This document shows positions 8,440 to 18,054 of a DNA stretch of 64,000 nucleotides, in pieces. Origin of the DNA: Staphylococcus lloydii (lineage in GTDB: Bacteria; Bacillota; Bacilli; Staphylococcales; Staphylococcaceae). How positions within the stretch are numbered: the stretch's first letter is position 1; the number at the start of each line of letters is the position of its first letter. The position numbers and the translations under genes were made by a program. The notes under the pieces are model-generated. The model saw only the letters and a list, made by a program, of their open reading frames with translations, was not told where the DNA came from and ran no database searches. The stretch lies in contig NZ_CP064056.1 of assembly GCF_015775975.1 (NCBI RefSeq), positions 2,046,001 through 2,110,000 of the forward strand, written 5' to 3'.

Positions 8440-10545
8440 TTAAATTGCACAGCTTGTACACTCTTCAACGCTTAATAATTTATTACGCGTATAATATAGC
8501 GATTTAAGACCTTTATGGTGTGCATACACATATAATCTAGACAGCTCACGTGTAGAAATCTCAGAATTTACATATAAAATTGTAGAAATGCCTTGGTCTA
8601 CGTGAGTTTGTATAGTAGAAACTAAATCAATAAGCTTCATTTGATCAGTATTGAACGCTGATTTGTAATACCACATTGTTTCTGGTGATAAGAAAGGCAT
8701 AGGGTAAAATGTTTCGGCATTGCCGTAAGTACGACGTTCAATTTGATCAACGATTGGCATTACAGAACTTGTCGCATTTTGTACATAAGAAATACTTTGC
8801 GTTGGTGCAATAGCTAGACGATAAGCATGGAATAAACCATGTGCTTCGACTTTTTGTTGTAAAGCTTTCCAATCTTCAGGCGTTGGTATTTCTAAACCAT
8901 CAAATAATCTACTAACTTTGTCATATTTTGGTTCAAATGATTGAGATGTATAAAAGTCAAAATATTTTCCATTAGCGTAATCTGATTGATCAAAATCTTT
9001 ATAGACCTCGCCACGTTCTTTTGCTATTTCCATTGAACGTTCAAGAGAATAATAGTTCATAATCATAAAGAATGTATTAGCAAAATCTTTTGCTTCTTCT
9101 GATTCGTAATTAATTTTATTTTTCGCTAAATAACCATGTAAGTTCATGACACCAAGACCAACTGAATGTAATTCACTATTAGCCTTTCTTACGCCTGGCG
9201 CATTTTTTATATTTGCTTCGTCACTTACAACCGTTAATGCGTCCATACCAGTGTGTACTGAATCTCTAAATTTACCAGATTCCATCACATTAACAATGTT
9301 TAATGAACCTAAATTACATGAAATGTCACGTTTAATTTCGTCTTCTGTACCATAATCATTAATTATAGAAGTTTCTTGTAATTGGAAAATTTCGGTACAT
9401 AAGTTACTCATTTTAATTTGGCCAATATTAGAGTTAGCGTGGACCTTATTCGCATTGTCTTTAAACATTAAATAAGGATAACCTGATTGCAATTGTGTTT
9501 GAGCAATTGTATTTAACATTTCACGTGCGTCTTTTTTCTTTTTGTCTACATTAGGGTTAGCTACAAGTTCATCGTAATAAGCATCTAAATCGATGTCATC
9601 TAAAGTTACACCGTATTCATTATATATAGTATGTGGTGCAAACATATGGAAGTCTTTACCTTCTTTAGCTAATTCAAAGAATTTAGCAGGTACGATTAAG
9701 CCAGTTGAAATTGTAGATAATCTTAAGTCTTCGTCAGCATTTACTTTTTTAGTATCTAAAAATTCTTCCACATCATAATGGAAAATATTTAAGTATACTG
9801 CACCCGCACCAGGACGTTGTCCAAGCTGATCTGCATAACTAAAACCACCTTCAAGTGACTTAGCGACTGGTAATACACCTTTAGCTACACCCTTGATGCC
9901 TTTAATCGCTTCTCCACGTGCACGTAATTTAGATAAGTTAATTGCAACGCCACCGCCAATTTTACTTAACTGTTTAGCTGTAGCATCGATAAAATTAATA
10001 GAATTCAAACTGTCGTCTACTTCAAGTAGGAAACAAGAAACAAGTTCACCACGGCGCGCACGACCAGCATTTAAAAATGTAGGTGTTGCAGGTTGATAAC
10101 GTTGTTCAATCATTGCTGAGATGAATTGTTTAGCAGTCTTTTTGTCACCATTTGCTAAATATAAAGATACAATGGCTACGTGTTGGTTGTAGTCTTCTAA
10201 ATATTGTTGTTTGTCGTTTGTTTTCAATGCATAGTCTTTGAAAAATTTACTTGCAGACATGTAACTAGCAAATTTGAAATCGAAGCTACGTGCATATGCT
10301 GTTACTTCTTCTAGATCTGCTTCTGAATATTTTTCAAATACATCAAAATAAAAATCATTATCTACTAAATAATGAAGACGTTCAATTTCAGTATCAAAGT
10401 AAATTGTTTTGTCATGTATTTCTTCTAAATATACCGCTAAGGCTTCTTGATCTTTCTCTAAATTAAAAAAGCCATTCTCTTTACGTTTCGTAACTTCATT
10501 ATTTAATTCAATATGATTGTATTTCTTCTCGTCTATAGTCTTCAT
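8440..10545 (-). CDS. nrdE: Class Ib ribonucleotide reductase, alpha subunit
   Basis: NrdE is the catalytic subunit that converts ribonucleoside diphosphates to deoxyribonucleotides. At 701 residues it lacks the ATP-cone regulatory domain of class Ia enzymes, as expected for class Ib. Active-site cysteines lie in [11 protein letters not shown] and [11 protein letters not shown], and the C-terminal ECTSCAI gives the CxxC pair re-reduced by NrdH or thioredoxin. Start ATG 10545 follows AAGGTGGGG by six bases and overlaps the end of nrdI by 38 bases, so translation of the two is probably coupled. No nrdH is present in this operon. Confidence 0.97.
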   Translation of the reverse strand: MKTIDEKKYNHIELNNEVTKRKENGFFNLEKDQEALAVYLEEIHDKTIYFDTEIERLHYLVDNDFYFDVFEKYSEADLEEVTAYARSFDFKFASYMSASKFFKDYALKTNDKQQYLEDYNQHVAIVSLYLANGDKKTAKQFISAMIEQRYQPATPTFLNAGRARRGELVSCFLLEVDDSLNSINFIDATAKQLSKIGGGVAINLSKLRARGEAIKGIKGVAKGVLPVAKSLEGGFSYADQLGQRPGAGAVYLNIFHYDVEEFLDTKKVNADEDLRLSTISTGLIVPAKFFELAKEGKDFHMFAPHTIYNEYGVTLDDIDLDAYYDELVANPNVDKKKKDAREMLNTIAQTQLQSGYPYLMFKDNANKVHANSNIGQIKMSNLCTEIFQLQETSIINDYGTEDEIKRDISCNLGSLNIVNVMESGKFRDSVHTGMDALTVVSDEANIKNAPGVRKANSELHSVGLGVMNLHGYLAKNKINYESEEAKDFANTFFMIMNYYSLERSMEIAKERGEVYKDFDQSDYANGKYFDFYTSQSFEPKYDKVSRLFDGLEIPTPEDWKALQQKVEAHGLFHAYRLAIAPTQSISYVQNATSSVMPIVDQIERRTYGNAETFYPMPFLSPETMWYYKSAFNTDQMKLIDLVSTIQTHVDQGISTILYVNSEISTRELSRLYVYAHHKGLKSLYYTRNKLLSVEECTSCAI

Positions 10546-10906
10546 AGAATTGCCCCACCTTATCCTTAAATTGTTCTACATCATTGGATGTACCTTGTAC
10601 TTCAAACTTTATTAATAACGGTACTTGATAGCTTTCAGCTATACTACGTCCGGCCTTGGCAAAATTTTGACCCCAATTGCGATTTCCGCTTGCGGCTACG
10701 GCTTTTAATAAGTCGCCGTTCATATCTAAAAATGACTGTACTGGTTGAGGAACCTCGCCAAATCCTATTGTCCCAGTGACCAAAATGAAAGGTTCATCAA
10801 TACGTTCTGAACAATTCGTTTGTGTAATCTCCATAGTGTTTGTTATTTCTGCTTTGTTGATAAATCTTTTGACATTACCCGAAAATGAAAAGAATACGAC
10901 TTTCAT
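10508..10906 (-). CDS. nrdI: NrdI flavodoxin-like protein
   Basis: NrdI is a small flavodoxin (132 residues here) that supplies the oxidant for assembling the dimanganese-tyrosyl radical of Nrd[14 protein letters not shown] is the phosphate-binding loop and [14 protein letters not shown] plus [15 protein letters not shown] form the flavin-binding loops. Start ATG 10906 is nine bases after AGAAGG; the in-frame GTG at 10912 overlaps that site. It is the first gene of nrdI-nrdE-nrdF, and its upstream region carries three NrdR-box-like sequences, one over the likely -10 element. Confidence 0.95.
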   Translation of the reverse strand: MKVVFFSFSGNVKRFINKAEITNTMEITQTNCSERIDEPFILVTGTIGFGEVPQPVQSFLDMNGDLLKAVAASGNRNWGQNFAKAGRSIAESYQVPLLIKFEVQGTSNDVEQFKDKVGQFYEDYRREEIQSY

Positions 10907-10999
10907 TGGCACACCTTCTTTCTAAATCAACATTGAACATTTAAAAATAAAACGTTAATTCACACTAACGCTTTTTCAAACACAAAATTTATGTGGTAA

Positions 11000-11015
11000 A
11001 CACAATATATAGTGT
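11000..11015 (-). promoter_or_regulatory. NrdR box 1, over the nrdI -10 element
   Basis: ACACAATATATAGTGT is very close to the NrdR box consensus acaCwAtATaTwGtgt. On the minus strand a promoter TAGACA (11030-11035), 18 bases, TATATA (11006-11011) overlaps it, so NrdR bound here would block the promoter. NrdR is the ATP/dATP-sensing repressor of ribonucleotide reductase genes. Confidence 0.75.
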
Positions 11016-11040
11016 TGTTAACTAAAAACTGTCTATATAT

Positions 11041-11082
11041 GGAACAATTAAGGCGATTAAAAACCTTAATTTGTCATGTTTC
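11041..11082 (-). other. Inverted repeat in nrdI upstream region
   Basis: ACAATTAAGG and CCTTAATTTGT flank a ten-base loop, with GGAAC/GTTTCC outside. It lies between NrdR box 1 and the upstream pair. The rest of 10907-11573 (about 660 bases) is AT-rich and holds no gene I can support besides the sites listed. Confidence 0.45.
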
Positions 11083-11147
11083 CATTAAATTTTCATAATA
11101 AATAGTTTGTAATTTTGTATTTTTACAATTATTAGTGCCGTTTCAAA

Positions 11148-11195
11148 ACACAACATATAGTATTACTGTTTTTTAATCAGCACTATATTATGTGT
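11148..11195 (-). promoter_or_regulatory. Pair of upstream NrdR-box-like sites
   Basis: Two 16-base sites, ACACAACATATAGTAT at 11148-11163 and GCACTATATTATGTGT at 11180-11195 (reverse: ACACATAATATAGTGC), match the NrdR box pattern. Their starts are 32 bases apart, three helix turns, the usual spacing for paired NrdR boxes. They lie 240-290 bases upstream of nrdI. Confidence 0.65.
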
Positions 11196-11451
11196 TTAAT
11201 TATACATAACAAACAATTACTTTTAAAGGCTCAAGAAATGACTAATTTCTAAATAAACAGCAGAAATGGCATCATTTCAACGTTACAAAACGAAAAAAAT
11301 TTTTTTCTGAAATTTTAAGTGATTTTAGTTGATTTTTCTTAAATATTTGCAACTCGTTGGTGCACAAAGGTTTTAAGGCTTCTCTTTATTTTTTCGATTT
11401 TATTAAATAAATTTATTACTAAATAATTTTAAAAATCATTTACGTTAAACA

Positions 11452-11463
11452 GAACATTTGTTC
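11452..11463. promoter_or_regulatory. LexA-box-like site
   Basis: GAACATTTGTTC is a perfect GAAC-N4-GTTC palindrome, the core of the Gram-positive LexA operator (consensus CGAACRNRYGTTCG). The left flanking base is A instead of C and one inner base departs from RNRY. It lies 110 bases before the EamA-queF genes. Confidence 0.4.
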
Positions 11464-11573
11464 GTATAAATATAATAGTATACTTTTATATTTATTGCAA
11501 GCTCATGTATACATTTCAAGAATATATGTGCTAATATAAATACGTTAAAAATTTAAGAATGAGGCGATATACA

Positions 11574-12455
11574 ATGAATCCAAAAGTAAAAGGTATCATT
11601 GCTATATTAATTTCTGCAATTGGCTTCAGTTTTATGTCTGTATTTTTTAGATTAGCCGGAGATCTTCCTGTTTTCCAGAAATCACTTGCCAGAAATTTAG
11701 TATCATTATTTATACCTTTATATTTCATAATTAAATACAAGCAACCTCTATTTGGTAAATTAAGTAGTCAGCCGTTGTTAATTTCTCGTTCGACACTTGG
11801 TCTAATTGGTGTACTTTTAAATATTTTTGCAATTGACCATATGGTACTAAGTGATGCCGACACATTAATGAAGTTAAATCCATTCTGGACGATTTTACTT
11901 AGTTTAATTTTCTTAAATGAAAAGGTCCGAAATTATCAAATCATTGCGATGATTATTGCGATTGGTGGTATGCTTTTCGTAGTCAAACCTGAATTCTCAT
12001 CCGCTATGATTCCGGGAGTCGGCGGCCTATTATCTGGTATTTTTGCCGCAAGTGCTTATACATGTGTTCGTGCTTTAAGTACGCGCGAAGCACCATATAC
12101 GATTGTATTCTACTTTTCATTGTTCTCAGTAGTAGTACTTATTCCATTTACAATTTTCACATATGAACCTATGACTTGGTTACAAGTACTTTATCTAGTA
12201 GGCGCTGGTTTATCTGCTGCTGTAGGTCAAATAGGTATTACATTGGCATATAGTTACGCACCAGCAAAAGATATTTCAATCTTCACTTATGCGTCAATCA
12301 TCTTTACTGCCTTTTTCGGTTTAATTATCTTTGGGGAATCTCCAGATTTATATGCGGTGCTAGGTTATATCATCATTATTGGTGCAAGTTACTATATGTT
12401 CGAAAAAGCACGACGACAAAACAGTGCTGCCGCTAAAGAAAATCAAGGTAAGTAA
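11574..12455 (+). CDS. EamA/DMT-family transporter
   Basis: A 293-residue membrane protein with ten predicted transmembrane segments arranged as two EamA repeats (about residues 5-135 and 150-285), the usual layout of drug/metabolite transporters. The start ATG 11574 follows GAGGCG by seven bases; an in-frame ATG at 11559 overlaps that site. The substrate cannot be read from the sequence. queF follows after 24 bases with no terminator between, so the two are probably cotranscribed; this makes a link to queuosine or its precursors possible but unproven. Confidence 0.85.
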   Translation: MNPKVKGIIAILISAIGFSFMSVFFRLAGDLPVFQKSLARNLVSLFIPLYFIIKYKQPLFGKLSSQPLLISRSTLGLIGVLLNIFAIDHMVLSDADTLMKLNPFWTILLSLIFLNEKVRNYQIIAMIIAIGGMLFVVKPEFSSAMIPGVGGLLSGIFAASAYTCVRALSTREAPYTIVFYFSLFSVVVLIPFTIFTYEPMTWLQVLYLVGAGLSAAVGQIGITLAYSYAPAKDISIFTYASIIFTAFFGLIIFGESPDLYAVLGYIIIIGASYYMFEKARRQNSAAAKENQGK

Positions 12456-12479
12456 ATAATTTTAAAGGAGGTAATCAAA

Positions 12480-12980
12480 ATGGCACAAGGCCGAAATAAT
12501 GAAGAATTACAAGATATAACACTTTTAGGTAATCAAAATAACAAATATGACTTTGATTATAGCCCTGAAGTATTAGAATCATTTGATAACAAACATCAAG
12601 GACGAGATTATTTTGTAAAATTTAACTGTCCTGAATTCACGTCTTTATGCCCTATCACAGGACAACCTGATTTTGCTACCATTTATATCTCATATATACC
12701 TAATATTAAAATGGTAGAGTCTAAATCTTTAAAGCTTTACTTGTTTAGCTTTAGAAATCACGGTGATTTCCATGAAGATTGTATGAACATTATCATGAAT
12801 GATTTAATTGATTTGATGGACCCTCATTATATAGAAGTTTGGGGGAAATTCACTCCTCGTGGAGGCATTTCAATTGATCCTTACACAAATTATGGCAGAC
12901 CTAATAGTAAATATGAACAAATGGCAGAGCATCGCTTAATGAACCATGACTTATATCCAGAAAAAATAGATAATCGTTAA
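12480..12980 (+). CDS. queF: NADPH-dependent 7-cyano-7-deazaguanine reductase
   Basis: QueF reduces the nitrile of preQ0 to the amine of preQ1 using two NADPH, in queuosine synthesis for tRNA position 34. This is the short, single-domain type (166 residues). The nucleophilic Cys57 lies in [12 protein letters not shown] with Asp64, and the family motif [20 protein letters not shown] is complete. Start ATG 12480 follows AAAGGAGG. The earlier steps are encoded at 33.1-34.9 kb by queCDE. No riboswitch is visible before the EamA-queF pair, unlike before queCDE. A strong terminator follows. Confidence 0.96.
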   Translation: MAQGRNNEELQDITLLGNQNNKYDFDYSPEVLESFDNKHQGRDYFVKFNCPEFTSLCPITGQPDFATIYISYIPNIKMVESKSLKLYLFSFRNHGDFHEDCMNIIMNDLIDLMDPHYIEVWGKFTPRGGISIDPYTNYGRPNSKYEQMAEHRLMNHDLYPEKIDNR

Positions 12981-12984
12981 TATA

Positions 12985-13021
12985 AAAAATCCGTAATAAA
13001 CTTTGTTTATTACGGATTTTT
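12985..13021 (+). terminator. Terminator after queF
   Basis: Inverted repeat AAAATCCGTAATAAAC/GTTTATTACGGATTTT with a short loop, five bases after the queF stop. Confidence 0.9.
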
Positions 13022-13134
13022 ACTTTCGCCAAATTTAATAAAATTAAACATTAATATGTATCTACAAAAAATACACTTGTTTTTTATATAAAAACAGTAT
13101 AAAATTAGTTCAAATATTTAAGGGGAGTGAACAA

Positions 13135-14649
13135 ATGAGGAAAATTAGTTATTCACATGAGGAAATAATGAAAAGTACGCCAAGAACAGGATTTTTCGGA
13201 CATCCGAAAGGACTAAGTACTTTATTCTTTACTGAGTTTTGGGAGAGATTCAGTTACTATGGAATGAAAGCAATACTTGTTTATTATTTATACTACAGCG
13301 TTGCAAAAGGCGGATTTGGCCTAGATGAAGGTGTAGCACTGCAAATTGTTGCCATCTATGGCGCCTTGATTTATATGTCGGGAGTAATTGGTGGATGGAT
13401 TGCCGACCGTATCACAGGTACCCAACATGCCCTCTTCTACGGCGGAATATTGATTATGATTGGTCATATTATTTTGTCGTTACCGAACAATTTGACGTTC
13501 GTAATGGTCGCCCTACTCTTTATCATTTTAGGTACCGGCTTATTAAAACCTAATATTTCTACTACTGTAGGTGAACTATATGACCGTAACGACGTACGTA
13601 CAGATTCAGCATTTACTATATTCTATATGGGTATTAACTTAGGTGGTTTACTTGCACCATTAATTACTGGTTATTTACAATCAAGAATCGGTTTCCATGC
13701 TGGATTTTTAATTGCAGCTATTGGTATGTTTTGTGGTTTAGTTGTCTTTGCACTTCGACGTAAAAACACGTTAGGCTTAGCCGGATTAAATGTCCCTAAC
13801 CCATTAACAAAACCTGAAATCAAACGTTTCAGCATGTTATGTGGTTTAGTTATTATTCTATTTTTAGGTTATTTACTTGTATTAAAATTAAACAATGCTT
13901 TAACATTAGAAAACTTTAGTTTACTCGTAACTATTATTGGTATCGTATTACCAATTGCTATTTTTATAAATATGATAGCAAGTAAAGATGTTACTAAAGA
14001 AGAAAAATCTCGTGTATATAGTTACATACCATTATATATTGCGTCTGTAGCATTTTGGATGATTCAAGAACAAGGTTCTACTGTTTTAGCTAGCTTTGCA
14101 GATAAAAAGACACAGTTAGAAATGTCAGCACTGACAAACGGCTTGATTGATTTCTCTATACCGGCAGCTTGGGCACAATCGCTTAATCCTATATTTATCG
14201 TAGTGTTAGCACCTGTATTCGCTACGCTTTGGGTAAAATTAGGTAAACGTAACCCGCCTACAGTACATAAATTTGCTTACGGTACGATTATCGCTGGTTT
14301 ATCTTACTTAGTAATGATCATACCATTAGCAGCGGGTGTAGAATTAATTAACCCATTATGGTTAGTATTAAGCTTCTTACTTATTACAATTGGTGAACTT
14401 TGTATCTCACCAGTCGGCTTATCAACTTCTACAAAACTAGCGCCATTAAGCTTTACGGCGCGTATGATGAGTTTATGGTTGTTGAGTAATGCGACAGCTC
14501 AAGGTATCAATGCACAACTTGTTGTCGTTTATACTAAGATGCATCAAAGTGATTACTTCATGTACTCAGGTGCATTTGCAGTAGCGATCGGTGTCATCCT
14601 TTTAATTCTTTCACCAATCGTGAAACGTGCTATGAAAGGCGTATACTAA
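13135..14649 (+). CDS. POT-family proton-coupled di-/tripeptide transporter, first copy
   Basis: A 504-residue membrane protein of the POT/PTR2 family (DtpT-like), which imports small peptides with protons. FFTEFWERFSYYGMKA in the first transmembrane helix is the ExxERFxYY proton/peptide motif, and GGWIADRITGTQHALFYGG and FTIFYMGINLGGLLAPLITG are family signatures; FWMIQEQGST marks helix 7. About 14 hydrophobic segments fit the bacterial POT topology. Start ATG 13135 follows AAGGGGAG. A second homologous gene follows after a terminator, so the two copies are separately transcribed. Confidence 0.93.
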   Translation: MRKISYSHEEIMKSTPRTGFFGHPKGLSTLFFTEFWERFSYYGMKAILVYYLYYSVAKGGFGLDEGVALQIVAIYGALIYMSGVIGGWIADRITGTQHALFYGGILIMIGHIILSLPNNLTFVMVALLFIILGTGLLKPNISTTVGELYDRNDVRTDSAFTIFYMGINLGGLLAPLITGYLQSRIGFHAGFLIAAIGMFCGLVVFALRRKNTLGLAGLNVPNPLTKPEIKRFSMLCGLVIILFLGYLLVLKLNNALTLENFSLLVTIIGIVLPIAIFINMIASKDVTKEEKSRVYSYIPLYIASVAFWMIQEQGSTVLASFADKKTQLEMSALTNGLIDFSIPAAWAQSLNPIFIVVLAPVFATLWVKLGKRNPPTVHKFAYGTIIAGLSYLVMIIPLAAGVELINPLWLVLSFLLITIGELCISPVGLSTSTKLAPLSFTARMMSLWLLSNATAQGINAQLVVVYTKMHQSDYFMYSGAFAVAIGVILLILSPIVKRAMKGVY

Positions 14650-14654
14650 AATAC

Positions 14655-14690
14655 AAAAAAGCGGTTAACCATTTGGGTTAACCGTTTTTT
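14655..14690 (+). terminator. Terminator after first POT gene
   Basis: CGGTTAACC/GGTTAACCG hairpin followed by six T. Confidence 0.92.
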
Positions 14691-14853
14691 ATTGTGCAAT
14701 AATTAACTATTTTTATTTTCATTGTTAAAAAACTTATTATTAAAATAAACTGAATTTTTAGAATATTATTATTATTAGAATATTATTGCAATTAATTTTA
14801 TTTAAGAGTAAAATCCCTTTTATACATAATTGTAGAAGAAAGGTTGAGTGTTT

Positions 14854-16359
14854 ATGCAGAGCGATAGCACATACAAACAACAGCTTGACGGGATTCCACA
14901 GAAAGGTTTCTTTGGACATCCAAGAGGATTAGGCGTACTATTTTTCGTCGAATTTTGGGAGCGCTTTAGTTATTACGGCATGCGTGCGTTACTAATCTTT
15001 TATATGTACTATAGTCTTAAAGATGGTGGGCTAGGTATCGATGAAACAACTGCTCAATCGATCATGGCTGTCTATGGTTCATTAATATTTATGACTTCTG
15101 TTCTGGGTGGTTGGGTAGCCGACCGTATTACCGGAACTCGACAGGCAACCATCCTCGGTGGTGTACTCATCATCGTCGGTCATATTTGTTTAAGTTTACC
15201 AATTGGACTTACTGGCTTATTCATATCTATGTTCTTTATTATCGTTGGTTCTGGACTTATGAAACCAAATATTTCAAATATTGTGGGTCGTCTATACCCA
15301 GAAGATGATAAAAGAATGGATGCAGGATTTGTAATTTTCTATATGGCTGTAAATAGTGGTGCCTTAGTTGCCCCATTCATTCTTAACCAATTTATCCATG
15401 GTGGTAATTTCCATATTGGTTTCTCAATCGCAGCTTTCGGTATGTTTTTAGGATTAATTTGGTATATGTTATTTAACCGTAAAAATTTAGGACATGTGGG
15501 CATGTCACCAACAAACCCATTGACTCAAGATGAACGAAAAAAATACATAAGCCTATTCTCTGGAATAATCGCACTTATTATTATCGTAGTTGTAATTGCT
15601 GCTTTGACACATACATTATCATTTAATTTAGTAAGTTATACAGTGCTCGTATTAGGTATCGCTTTACCTATCGCTTATTTTGTTATTATGATTCGTAGTA
15701 AAGAAGTAACCGACGACGAACGTTCAAGAGTTTACGCATTTATTCCTTTATTTATATTGGGTGTACTATTTTGGTCAATCCAAGAACAAGGTTCAAACGT
15801 GTTAAATTTATACGCAATCAAACAGTCTGATATGTCACTAAATATTTTTGGATGGCATACACCATTCGGTAAAACTATTTTCCAATCAATTAACCCATTA
15901 TTTATCATTCTGTTGGCACCTGTTGTTTCAATTTTATGGAAAAAACTTGGTACTAAACAACCAAGCCTTCCTACTAAATTCGTTTTAGGTGCAATACTAG
16001 CGGGTGTTTCTTATTTACTTGTCGCCGCTATTGGTCACGCTTCAGGCGCAACACACTTTAGTGTAAACTGGGTTATCTTATCTTATGTAATTTGTGTAGT
16101 TGGGGAATTATTCCTATCACCAACAGGTAGCAGTGCTGCAGTTAAATTGGCACCAAAAGCATTTAACTCACAAATGATGAGTTTATGGTTATTAACTAAT
16201 GCCACTGCACAAGCCATCAATGGTACTTTAGTGAAATTAAGAGCACCATTAGGCGATACAAATTACTTCTTATTCTTAGGGATTATCACGGTAGTAATCA
16301 GTATTATCATCACTGCCTTTATACCTAAAATTGTTAAAGGTATGCGTGGCATTAAATAA
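14854..16359 (+). CDS. POT-family proton-coupled di-/tripeptide transporter, second copy
   Basis: A 501-residue paralogue of the preceding transporter, with the same helix-1 motif (VEFWERFSYYGMRA), ADRITGTRQATILGG, FVIFYMAVNSGALVAPFIL and FWSIQEQGSNV. The N-terminal leader and several loops differ, so this is an old duplication and not a recent copy. I prefer ATG 14854, ten bases after AGAAAGG, over the GTG at 14848. It has its own upstream region and its own terminator. Separate substrate ranges or expression conditions for the two copies are likely but not visible. Confidence 0.92.
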   Translation: MQSDSTYKQQLDGIPQKGFFGHPRGLGVLFFVEFWERFSYYGMRALLIFYMYYSLKDGGLGIDETTAQSIMAVYGSLIFMTSVLGGWVADRITGTRQATILGGVLIIVGHICLSLPIGLTGLFISMFFIIVGSGLMKPNISNIVGRLYPEDDKRMDAGFVIFYMAVNSGALVAPFILNQFIHGGNFHIGFSIAAFGMFLGLIWYMLFNRKNLGHVGMSPTNPLTQDERKKYISLFSGIIALIIIVVVIAALTHTLSFNLVSYTVLVLGIALPIAYFVIMIRSKEVTDDERSRVYAFIPLFILGVLFWSIQEQGSNVLNLYAIKQSDMSLNIFGWHTPFGKTIFQSINPLFIILLAPVVSILWKKLGTKQPSLPTKFVLGAILAGVSYLLVAAIGHASGATHFSVNWVILSYVICVVGELFLSPTGSSAAVKLAPKAFNSQMMSLWLLTNATAQAINGTLVKLRAPLGDTNYFLFLGIITVVISIIITAFIPKIVKGMRGIK

Positions 16360-16389
16360 CAACATATCACTTAACAATAATTGGGCATA

Positions 16390-16424
16390 ACACCACGGTT
16401 ATTTTAAATAACCGTGGTGTTTTC
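16390..16424 (+). terminator. Terminator after second POT gene
   Basis: ACACCACGGTTATT/AATAACCGTGGTGTT stem with a T-rich tail. Confidence 0.9.
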
Positions 16425-16480
16425 TTATATACTTTAATATATAGTATAATAATGTAACGCACTACCTAGGAGGAACGACA

Positions 16481-17410
16481 ATGACTCAAAAATATAATCA
16501 TGGCGTATTATTTTACCATGAACATTCCGGTATTAAAAATATATACGAAGGCTTAGGAGAAGTTGCTAAATCTTTAACTACTATTTGTAAACACTTATCT
16601 ATACAGCTAAGTGAAGAAGAAGGCAATATCATAACATTTTGTAAATCAATCAAATCACAACAATATAGTGATGATGTAGATATTATTTTCATTCTTGGTG
16701 GTGATGGTAGCGTTAATGAATTAATCAACGGTGTGATGCAGCATGACTTAAACATCCCTATTGGCATTATCCCAGGTGGCACGTTCAATGATTTTACTAA
16801 AACATTGAATTTAAATAATGACTTTAGAATTGCTAGTCAACAAATAACAAAAACTGAATTAAAATCATATGATGTTATGAAAGTTAATGACCGTTACGCC
16901 TTAAATTTCGTAGGTCTGGGTTTAATCGTACAGAACGCGTTAAATGTCCAAGATGGCAACAAAGACTTATTCGGCAAATTAAGTTATGTAAGTTCGACAA
17001 TGAAAACGCTCGTGGATCCTGTGAAATTTAAGTACAAACTTAAAGTAGATGGTAAAGAACTAAGTGATGAATCTTCAATGATATTAGTAGCAAACGGACC
17101 ATTTATTGGCGGTAATCGTATTCCACTAACTGATTTAGCACCAGACGATGGCTATTTAAATACTTTTATTTTTGATGACCAAAAATTTAATATCTTTACT
17201 GACGTATTTAAACAACGTGATAGTTTAAATTGGAACAATATGACAAAAGGTATCACGCATTTACCTGCAAAAGAAATTACTATAGAAACTGACAAGACAC
17301 ATAAAGTAGATATCGATGGTGAAATAGCATTAACGACACCATTAAATATTCAAATCTTGCCACAAGCCATTAAGATATTGACACTTATTGAGGAATCAGC
17401 CAATAATTAA
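16481..17410 (+). CDS. YegS/BmrU-type diacylglycerol-kinase-fold lipid kinase
   Basis: A 309-residue protein of the diacylglycerol kinase catalytic family. [16 protein letters not shown] carries the nucleotide-binding GGDGS motif and [15 protein letters not shown] the second family motif (usually GTxNDFAR). The C-terminal domain ends in [10 protein letters not shown], the usual metal-binding DGE region. It should phosphorylate a membrane lipid such as diacylglycerol, peripheral to the membrane, but whether this copy is the true DgkB that recycles diacylglycerol from lipoteichoic acid synthesis is not certain. Start ATG 16481 follows TAGGAGG. Confidence 0.85.
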   Translation: MTQKYNHGVLFYHEHSGIKNIYEGLGEVAKSLTTICKHLSIQLSEEEGNIITFCKSIKSQQYSDDVDIIFILGGDGSVNELINGVMQHDLNIPIGIIPGGTFNDFTKTLNLNNDFRIASQQITKTELKSYDVMKVNDRYALNFVGLGLIVQNALNVQDGNKDLFGKLSYVSSTMKTLVDPVKFKYKLKVDGKELSDESSMILVANGPFIGGNRIPLTDLAPDDGYLNTFIFDDQKFNIFTDVFKQRDSLNWNNMTKGITHLPAKEITIETDKTHKVDIDGEIALTTPLNIQILPQAIKILTLIEESANN

Positions 17411-17448
17411 AAAGACTGAAGCGATGTTTATACACCGCTTCAGTCTTT
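17411..17448. terminator. Bidirectional terminator between lipid kinase and deoxyribonucleotidase genes
   Basis: AAAGACTGAAGCG/CGCTTCAGTCTTT with A and T runs on the two sides, between convergent genes. Confidence 0.9.
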
Positions 17449-17450
17449 TA

Positions 17451-17987
17451 TTATTTATTTCCCAAGAAATAATCTTCTACATCTTCCCAACTATTAACTC
17501 GTGCAAATCTATTATCATCTACATTATGAGAAGCTGTGTACATAATAGGTTTACCTGTAAAAATACTTAATTGTCTAGGATTATCGTCAATTAAATAGTC
17601 TGCTTTGACTATGTCTTTACGTCCACAAAATACAAAATGTTGTGGGTCTAAAAACGGAAAATATTGTCTTAACCACTCATACTTGTCATGGAATGACGTT
17701 GGTACATCCATCGCTGCTGTAGCAATATATACATCATAATGGACAGTTAGCTTTTTAACTACTTCTTGTGCGTTAGACATCACTTCAAGCTGTCTGAAAA
17801 AGCCTGGCTCTCTTAATATTTCAGTTAATAATCCATCGTGTTCAGGCATAGCATGACGTAATTTCTTACCTTCCAACATATCATAAGTGATACTTAAATC
17901 CATACGGTCATTCACATGTTCAATAAGTGACCCTACAGTATCTGCTAATACTTCATCCATATCAATTGCAATTGATTCTCTAGTCAT
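17451..17987 (-). CDS. 5'(3')-deoxyribonucleotidase (NT5C family)
   Basis: A 178-residue haloacid dehalogenase-fold phosphatase. [11 protein letters not shown] is motif I (DxDxV/T with both aspartates), [12 protein letters not shown] is motif II, and [11 protein letters not shown] is motif IV with the metal-binding acid pair. Family members dephosphorylate deoxyribonucleoside 5'-monophosphates, mostly pyrimidine, and so trim dNTP pools. Start ATG 17987 lies 12 bases after GGGAG. hisC lies upstream on the same strand after 67 bases. Confidence 0.87.
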   Translation of the reverse strand: MTRESIAIDMDEVLADTVGSLIEHVNDRMDLSITYDMLEGKKLRHAMPEHDGLLTEILREPGFFRQLEVMSNAQEVVKKLTVHYDVYIATAAMDVPTSFHDKYEWLRQYFPFLDPQHFVFCGRKDIVKADYLIDDNPRQLSIFTGKPIMYTASHNVDDNRFARVNSWEDVEDYFLGNK

Positions 17988-18054
17988 TGATCATTCTACT
18001 CCCTTTTATAAGCTATTCTCTATGTGCCGTTATTATTACTAGTATCAATCACAC

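Noticed and set aside
11301..11315. CodY box between nrdI and the EamA gene
   Set aside because: Three mismatches to AATTTTCWGAAAATT in a very AT-rich stretch; not better than chance.
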